A DNA stretch of 64,000 bases, from NCBI GenBank assembly GCA_012976225.1, contig JAAVVG010000021.1:1-64000 (forward strand), written 5' to 3'. Positions 57,601 through 64,000 of this stretch are shown here, in pieces. Both the position numbers and the translations under genes were made by a program. Numbering within the stretch: the stretch's first letter is position 1; every line of letters begins with the position of its first letter. The notes beneath the pieces are model-generated. The model was not told the origin of the DNA. It made no database searches and worked only from the letters and a program-made list of their open reading frames with translations. This DNA is from Golubevia sp. BC0850. Taxonomy: Eukaryota; Basidiomycota; Exobasidiomycetes; Golubeviales; Golubeviaceae.

Positions 57601-60206
57601 TCTTCCTTTTCTTTCTTGATGCTCCAGACTTCGTTAGGATCCAAGAGTTCAACTGCAACTAGATCCCCCTCCAAAGCTCTGTTCCTATCCTTACTTCCAG
57701 AGATGAAGACATCTGAATCTAGAACCTCGGTAGAGACGTAAGCGTCTGATCTGTTCCTCTTGTTGACTCTCAACATTCCAACCACCAGTTTACCGGCAGC
57801 CAGTAGAGGAGGTAGAGAAGCTTGAGGAAGGTAGGATCCGAAGAGAGCTTTCCTTTGACTAGCGGCATTTCCACCTTGACCACCCGCACCTTGAGAAGCG
57901 AATTGAGCTCCAAATTGACCTCCGAATTGACCACCAACCATGACAGGGTTGAATCCTCCTCCGAAAGAACCTGATTTGGCATGACCTCCTACTCCGCCAG
58001 CTTGAGTTCTGAATTGATGTAGAGCTGCGAGTTGTGCTTGAGCTTGAGCTAGATCTGTAACTTGTTGGTTCGGGTTTCCGTTGATTCTCCAAGATTGAGA
58101 ACCAGATCTTCCATGACTACCTTGTCCGCCTCTTCCTCCTCCACCAGTACTGAATCCATCGGCTAGATCTCCCATTCCGAGACTTCCCAGTGAGACCAAT
58201 CCTCCTCCAGCCATCAGGTACTCGGGAGAGAGACTTGAGCTGAGTTGCACACTTGGATGAGAGAAGTGACCAGATTGAACAGCTCCCGATGGCATCGAGA
58301 TCGAACCCGAAGATCCATGATGAGCGTGAGAGGAAGCTTGAGTCCCTTGGTTTCCATTGCTTTGATTGTTGGCAGGGAAGGAGAAGTTTGGATTTTGTTG
58401 CATCGTCTCGTTGCTCGAATTTGCAGCTGCTGCGTTGGGAGAAGGAGCTGCAGCTGCGTTCTTGTTGACCACATTGACTGAATGGCGTCTTCCATGACCA
58501 CGAGGAACACTCTGAGGGCTTTGAGATTGCTGTTGTTGAGGTAGACTGAATTGGCCCATTGGACCTCCGGAGAAGCTTCCCATTCCACTGGAACCATGAG
58601 AGGCGTGAGATTGAATCCTTCTGTGACCTCCGGCTCCTGGATGACCTCCTGTGACTCCCATTTGAAGAGATGAATTGTGACCGTGATGACCTCCCAAGGC
58701 TGAGGATGGGTTGAAAGGTACTTGAGCTGAAAGAAGCTGTTGTTGTTGCATTTGAAGAAGCTAGCAGCACGGATCAAGAAGATAAACGAAGAGAATCAGC
58801 AAGGAAGCTCACACTTCTGCATTTTTTGAGGTCGGAGCAGAGAAAGCGAAGACTCACCTCGATTTGTTGTTGGATTGCCATTTGTTCAGCGATGAGTTGA
58901 CCAGCTCCATTTCCGCCCATTCCTTGTTGTTGCAACTGCATGATTTGCATAGCACTCATATCACTTCCAGTTCTTCTATGAGGCAATCCACCTGCACCTC
59001 CATTGTTTCCACTAAACTGAGGAGAGGAGAACCTTCCAAACTGCTGTTGCTGTTGCTGCTGTTGTTGAAGCATCTGCATTTGAAGTAATTGTTGAGCATC
59101 CATTCCAGAGTCTCTAGTTCCAGTCCTAGTAGGATCAAAAGCAGATCCTCCCATGAATTCAGTAGTGACGCTACTAGCAGCATCGTCCCCATCTTCATGT
59201 TCATAGCTGGTATTCCCAGGTAATGGAATTCCAGAATTTCCACCATAGCCTAGATCACTGAATCTACCTTGCAAGGAGATCTGTCTAGCATGAGCTTGAG
59301 CTTGGTTCTGAGAGGAAGAGTTTGCGTTTCCACCATGTCTTGCTACTGCGGATTGAAAAGCAGCGTTGCCTGCGAATCTTGGGCCGCCAGCTCTATTACT
59401 GTTGTTATTGTTTCGATTGGTTTGAGAAGGAGATTGAGAGTTGATAGAAGGAGAACCATCTTCGACTGTGTTTTCTCCCAGAGGTGCTAATCCGCCTGGT
59501 CCTCTACCTCCGCCGCTCGAGTTCGATCCGCGATTGACATGCAGAGTATCCATCTGAGCTGAAAGTTGAGCTTGAAGAGCTTCTTCTTGAGCAGCTAGAC
59601 GAGAACCGAAGGCTGATAGGTCAGCGGGTTCTGAGGAAGCGGGTGAGATAAGGAAGAGGTTGAAGCGAATGAGATGAGTCAGCCTCTCGCAGTGGAGTCA
59701 GGGGAAGACACGAATGGATTTGAAGAATTTCCATCATGCAATCGAGAGAACTTGGAAGCTGTCAAGCATGGAAAAGGGACAGAAGTACAAGATGACTTCG
59801 CATTTTGCTTCCTCTACGACGCTGCGACCCCAAGGGGGATGCCACAGTACCTTCCTAACTCCCTATCTTACTACTCAGACTACACAATATCCCCATTCAT
59901 TGCAATGGACCTTCTCCTTTCTGCCCGTTGCTACGGCTCGTGCTTGGCAGAGCTACCTCTCCCTTCGCCAGCACGTCACCAAGTAGGTGCAGAGTCATGC
60001 TGAGACAACTCACCTTGACCTGCTCCTGAGGCAGCTTGAGTAGCTTGAGTTTGATTCTGATTCTGATTCTGTTGGTTCCTACGATTGTTAGATCCACCAG
60101 TTGAGTTATTCGCTTGATGACGTCTCGCCCCACCAGACCCTCCTCGATTAGCTCCACCTCCTCTCTTGTTATTACCAGTGGAATCTTTGGATTGATCGGC
60201 TGGCAT
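54647..60206 (-). CDS. SSD1: SSD1/Dis3L2-family RNB protein
   Basis: An RNA-binding protein of the RNase II family, linked in fungi to cell-wall mRNA control and polar growth. The start (60206) reads [20 protein letters not shown]. The first about 550 residues are Gly/Asn/Gln/Ser-rich with a Gln run ([15 protein letters not shown]). [20 protein letters not shown] and [17 protein letters not shown] mark the start of the cold-shock domains (about 57700-57830). [20 protein letters not shown]-type OB sequence follows. The RNB domain has [63 protein letters not shown] and [17 protein letters not shown]. The aspartates D-x6-D-x-DD are intact. The C-terminus is KRKGK at 54647. More than eight exons, about 1,450-1,500 residues. 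It is much closer to Ssd1 than to Dis3L2 by its N-terminus. Confidence 0.92.
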
Positions 60207-60868
60207 GATAGATTGAAGTTGAAGGATTCAATGAGATTGAGACTAGTGATTCGTTGAAGGTGGGATAGAAAGATGAAGGGAAGAGGATGAGAAGAGGGAG
60301 AGCGAAGTGTAAAGTGAAGTTTAAAGAGTGCTTGTTCGATGTCCGTAGGGGAAAAGAGAGAACGCTTTCAATTTGTATCTTTGATTCAAGTTGAATGCTT
60401 TGTTGAGCCAGTCAAAGTGAAGAGTCGATTACTACCTGGTCTTGAAGCAATCCAGAGGTGACTGTGGGTCGAGAGGAGGAACAGAGAGTCGAAAGAGGAT
60501 AAGGCGGATGAGGAGGGCTTAGGGCTGTGCACTCGTCGGCAGCTCCATTTTATTACTTTATTTTTGACGGAAAAATGAGGCAAGTTGTAAATTCCTAAAG
60601 GGTATAGAGACTAATCAGGGGTGGAATGGAAGGTTCCTTGGAGGTCTCTGGTGGTGGGTACGTACAGTACAGTATACTGTGGAGTAGAGTATAGACAAAA
60701 TGCCACCCAGTCCACTGAATCTGGAATGAATAGTCACAAATCATCCTCATGAGAAAAGTCTCCAGAGGAATGCAATTTGAGCGCTTGAGCGATGAAAAGC
60801 TAGCGAGAAGGTTACTTTCACATCTGAATTTCAGCTTGACCTCCTACCACAACAACCACAGCTTCAGA
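60207..60868. promoter_or_regulatory. Divergent promoter region SSD1/HSDL2
   Basis: 662 bp. A perfect 12-bp palindrome, ACAGTATACTGT, lies at 60669..60680, in a stretch with overlapping GTACAGTACAGTATAC. The remainder shows no ORF of note. Confidence 0.45.
60669..60680. repeat. Perfect 12-bp palindrome
   Basis: ACAGTATACTGT, preceded by the related TACAGTAC. Could bind a dimeric regulator; no known site is matched with confidence. Confidence 0.75.
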
Positions 60869-62645
60869 ATGATGAGTCTCAAAGGAAAAGTCGCGTTGAT
60901 CAGTGGAGCCAGCAGAGGAATCGGATTGGAGATTGGAAAGCAGCTTGCAAGGAAAGGAGCTCATGTCGTCGTAGCTGCAAAGGTGAGAACGGAATGCTCG
61001 ATTCGCGATGCGAGGGACAACCGCATAAGATGGATTAGATGGTAGATGGGTGAGAGCAGATTTTGGAGTCAGAAAACAGGACCTGAAGTAGAATCCAGGA
61101 ATCTCCTAAACGCCATCATGCAACATGATTGGGAGATTGGGACGGGCAGCTCTATCCACTTGCTAACCTCACACTTTCCAACCATCCTCTCTCTTCCTCC
61201 GATCTCGTTCTGAATAGACTACTGAAGCTCATCCTAAGCTACCGGGTACTATCTACACAGCTGCAGACGAGATCTCAGCGATTGGGGAGAAGCATAACAC
61301 TGGAAGCAAGGGCTATCCTCTCAAGCTCGATATCAGAGACGCACAAGCTGTAGAAGAAGCTATTGCAGAGACTGTTGGGAAGTTCGGAAACCTCGATATC
61401 GTTGTCAACAACGTGAGTGTCACGAGCATCTCCCCTTCCCTTCCTCTACTTTTCAAAGGATCTCGCCACCGACTCTCATTCTCTCTGCTTTGAACTTTCC
61501 TCAGGCCTCAGCAATTGCTCTCAAACCAACCGTAGATGCCTCAGTAAAGTCTTACGATCTGATGGTGAGTAGAGCCAAGTCAAATCCAAGCCGCCTTTTA
61601 ACGCTTCTCACCGACATTCTCTCTCACCCCTCTTGCTCTTTCTGCCAAAGAATGGAATCAACTCGAGAGGAACCTGGCTTGTCTCAAGATTCGCACTCCC
61701 CCATCTTCTCAAGTCCGCAGCTGCTTCGAGAAACCCGCACATCTTGACTCTCGCTCCTCCCTTGAACTTCTCGTCTCTCTCGACTGGACCTGAAGGTTGT
61801 TGGCCGGATCAATTCAAGACTACTTCCTCTGCATATACCGTTGCGAAGTACGGAATGTCGCTGGCTACTCTTGCGGTACGTAATTTCGTTAAAAATCTTC
61901 TCGAGTCTTTCAAGTCCTTCAAGCTCATCTTAACTGCTTTTCTTCTATTGAATCTTCGAACTCACTCCAATCTTCTATCCTACCTCCGCCTTCCATTTCT
62001 TTCAGCTTTCAGCTGAGACCAAAGGTCAAGTTTGTGAGTCTTGAGGAAGGTGCGATTTTAGATTCTACCTACAGCCAGCTGAAGCTTTCGTTTTCTTTCT
62101 ACCCCCAACTTTCATCCCTCGACCCAAAGCTTGCAACGCTCTCTGGCCTTATACAATGATCGGTACTTCCGCAATGAAGATTGTTTCCAAGAATTCGGAT
62201 GCGGAAGAGAAGAGGTGGAGAAGTCCTGAATTTGTTTCAGAAGCTGCTATTCGACTTCTACAGGAAGATTCGAAGTCATTCACGTAAGTTCAAGCGACGA
62301 ACCTTATCTACTTCCTGGGTTTGGTAGTATTTCCAACTCCTCGTTTTTAGATGTCACGTTTTGAGATCCAGGATCTGAGATCTGGGATTTTGCGCGAGTC
62401 TCTATGTAAAGTTCAATCCCCTAAGCCTAACCGACTCTTCCCCTCCGTTCAACTCCTTTCTTTTAATTTTCAGGGGTAACTTCGTGATCGATGAGCTTTA
62501 CCTCAGACAGCATGGATTCACAGATCAAGATATTGCAAAGTTCTCAATGGGAGGCGAACAAGTGAAATTTGAAGAGCTCGCAGAGGACTTGTATATCAGT
62601 CAAGAGCTGAGGGATAAGATCAAGAAGTCAAGAGGTGGAAAGTAA
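60869..62645 (+). CDS. HSDL2-type short-chain dehydrogenase
   Basis: An SDR of the HSDL2 group (peroxisomal/mitochondrial in animals), with unknown substrate. I start at MMSLKGKVALISGASRGIG (60869..), because it fits the SDR N-terminus; an in-frame upstream ATG would add 40 unlikely residues. Exon 1 ends at 60982, phase 0. The cofactor motif SGASRGIGLEIG is intact, then TTEAHPKLPGTIYTAADEI, LDIVVNNASAIAL (NNAS as in HSDL2), NGINSRGTWLVSRFALPHLL, HILTLAPPLNF and the active-site YTVAKYGM. The C-terminal part reads NALWPYTMIGTSAM and ENFVIDELYLRQHGF-like sequence, ending KKSRGGK at 62645. The SCP2 domain of animal HSDL2 is absent. About seven exons. The catalytic serine position reads Ala (LAPPL). 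Confidence 0.88.
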
Positions 62646-63306
62646 CTTCAAAGGCTTGAGACCCAATTTTGCAAGCAACTGTGTACACTTATGTCGGAAT
62701 GGATGTGTTATGTATTCCGGAATTACCATTGCCTGAACGTCCGAGCTCTATTCGACTCTGTTTCCAATCAAGAAAGTGGACGTTTCTTGTATTTCCCCAG
62801 AGGAAGAAAAGTTGGTTGAAGAGAGAACAGACGCATGCATTTTGAACGTGAGCAAGGGAGACATGCAGTTCAGACTCCGCAACTTCCGTTCACCTTCCGT
62901 TGCCCCCTCGATCAGGGCACACCTTTAGATACAGATTTGCCTCAAATTAAATCTCAATTCAAGATCATGAGCTTTAAATAAAGTTGAAGTCGCGTCGCAG
63001 CAAGGGAGGAGGCGAGGAGCCACAGTGACCACACGTCATGGAAAGGACAATTGAAGTCCAGCCGCCATCCCGTTTTCCAGGAAATGTTGAATGAGCTTTC
63101 GTCACTTTTGCCTTGCTTGCCAATCGACTCCAAAAGAGCTCAAGTCAGCTGAGTTCCATGAAGATAACAATTCGAATACGGGGAGAAACGTTTCGAAGTG
63201 ACCCGAAAAGCTTTAAAGACAAGGGTTGCTCTCTCCCTCTTTTTTTCCCCCTCACCTCTCATCAAGTTGAACTATATCAAGTCACTCAAATACTACATCA
63301 CTCATC
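62646..63306. other. Intergenic, promoter of the aspartic protease gene
   Basis: No gene seen. A weak ORF (63113-63310) runs into the protease start but has no motif. Pyrimidine-rich sequence (63230-63260) precedes the start. Confidence 0.5.
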
Positions 63307-64000
63307 ATGAAACTCTCTCCTGGCTTGACATTGGCAAGTCTCATCATACTCTGTACGGCCGCTCCTATCCCAGACACCTCTCCCGTCACTTCAATCGAAT
63401 ACGAGATCCGCTCGCAAAGTCAGAAAAGAGACGTGGCTGACTTGGATACTGAGCTCTCTAAAGACATCGCAAGATACGAAACCTCGTTGACAAACTTTAA
63501 GGCCAACGTCGGAAAACCATCCAAGATCGCCAAAGCTCGGAAATCCAAGACTCGCAAGACCAAGAGAAAGACGACGATAACAATGACTGAGGTCTCTAAT
63601 GGTCTTTTCTGGACTGGTCCGGTTGCTGCAGGTTCATCTTCAACTCCTCTGCAAATGAACTTCGACACTGGCAGTGCTGATACTTTGTGAGTCTCAGCTA
63701 CCCGAGTCCTGTTGACACACTTTCCCTTCGCGGGACCATCAGCTAACCTGTTCTTCTTCTTACCTCCACTTTCTTCTCCTTAGTGTAAACCCTGGCAAGT
63801 TCCAGAGCAGCAAGCAGACGACGGGACCTTTCAAAGTTGCATAGTGAGTGCGAAGTCCTCCTCGCTGGTCTATCCTGCATCCACAAGATTTGCAGAACTG
63901 ACCCACCTTCTCTCTCTTCCTATCTTCCTATCTCCTCTTGATTCTCTTTTGGCTTTTAGCATGGATGGTAGCTGGTGAGTGGCGAGAGGGATCTTGAATT
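63307..64000 (+). CDS. Secreted A1-family aspartic protease, 3' end outside window
   Basis: A pepsin-like secreted peptidase, N-terminal part only. The start (63307) gives a signal peptide (MKLSPGLTLASLIILCTAA) and a prosegment rich in Lys/Arg (KIAKARKSKTRKTKRKT). The first catalytic aspartate motif FDTGSAD is at the end of exon 1. The frame continues in phase as F-VNPGKFQSS (exon 2, about 63785-63841), then AY-MDGSW from a 15-nt exon (63960..63974). The second motif (DSGTT or similar) is beyond the right edge. The dibasic KR at SQSQKRDV could be a processing site. VNPG after DTGSAD and the YMDGS flap-strand are typical of basidiomycete A1 proteases. No frame problems seen. Confidence 0.85.

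Noticed and set aside
1-60206. MTR3, DIS3 and SSD1 seen as a functional RNA-decay cluster
   Set aside because: They lie 33 kb and more apart with unrelated genes between; fungi rarely cluster such housekeeping genes.
1-64000. tRNA, rRNA, CRISPR, transposon or virus-like sequences
   Set aside because: No cloverleaf with a T-loop, no rRNA segments, no repeat-spacer array, and no reverse transcriptase, transposase or capsid-like frame was found on either strand.

Overview
The window is nuclear DNA of a fungus. The genes are dense (about 25 in 64 kb), split by many short introns with GTGAGT/GTAAGT donors and CT-rich branch/acceptor regions, and separated by short pyrimidine-rich promoters. Codon use is not strongly GC-biased. 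The gene set (fungal-type tRNA ligase, Crh-like GH16 transglycosidase, SSD1-type RNB protein, fungal aspartokinase) and the exon-rich structure point to Basidiomycota, probably a yeast-like or small-genome lineage. I cannot name the species. I saw no retroelement, DNA transposon, tRNA, rRNA or CRISPR array.

Layout. 0-9 kb: MTR3 exosome subunit (-, cut by the left edge), PRE1 proteasome beta4 (+), an F-box-like gene (+), acyl-CoA-binding protein (-), a twin-CX9C CMC1-like protein (+) and RPC25/RPC8 of RNA polymerase III (-). 9-20 kb: a decayed F-box/LRR-like gene, a small Cys-rich ORF, a 1,045-residue intronless disordered protein, the branchpoint-binding protein BBP/SF1, and two small uncertain genes. 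20-34 kb: a Crh-like GH16 cell-wall enzyme with a membrane anchor, aspartokinase HOM3 (-) divergent from exportin CSE1 (+), and the cohesion factor DCC1 (-). 34-41 kb: DIS3/RRP44 (-), a small multi-pass membrane protein, and a decayed partial copy of it lying next to unidentified + strand coding segments. 41-54 kb: tRNA ligase TRL1 with a two-codon upstream ORF, MYG1 exonuclease, a long disordered protein with a KCTD/T1-type BTB segment, and PRE5/PSMA1 (proteasome alpha6). 54-64 kb: an SSD1/Dis3L2-family RNB protein, an HSDL2-type SDR, and the 5' part of a secreted A1 aspartic protease (cut by the right edge).

Most genes are housekeeping and arranged as divergent pairs sharing 120-660 bp promoters (MTR3/PRE1, ACBP/CMC1, RPC25/F-box, BBP/small ORF, HOM3/CSE1, BTB/PRE5, SSD1/HSDL2). 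Four encoded proteins act in RNA 3'-end decay or its RNB relatives (MTR3, DIS3, SSD1) or in tRNA/mRNA splicing repair (TRL1); two are 20S proteasome subunits. I read this as ordinary eukaryotic mixing, not a functional cluster. The most unusual points are the decayed tandem membrane-protein copy abutting a foreign reading frame (39.4-40.6 kb), the minimal uORF overlapping the TRL1 start, an SSD1-family protein that keeps the RNase II catalytic aspartates, two microexons (19 and 15 nt), and the membrane-anchored Crh-like enzyme with two possible C-terminal tails.
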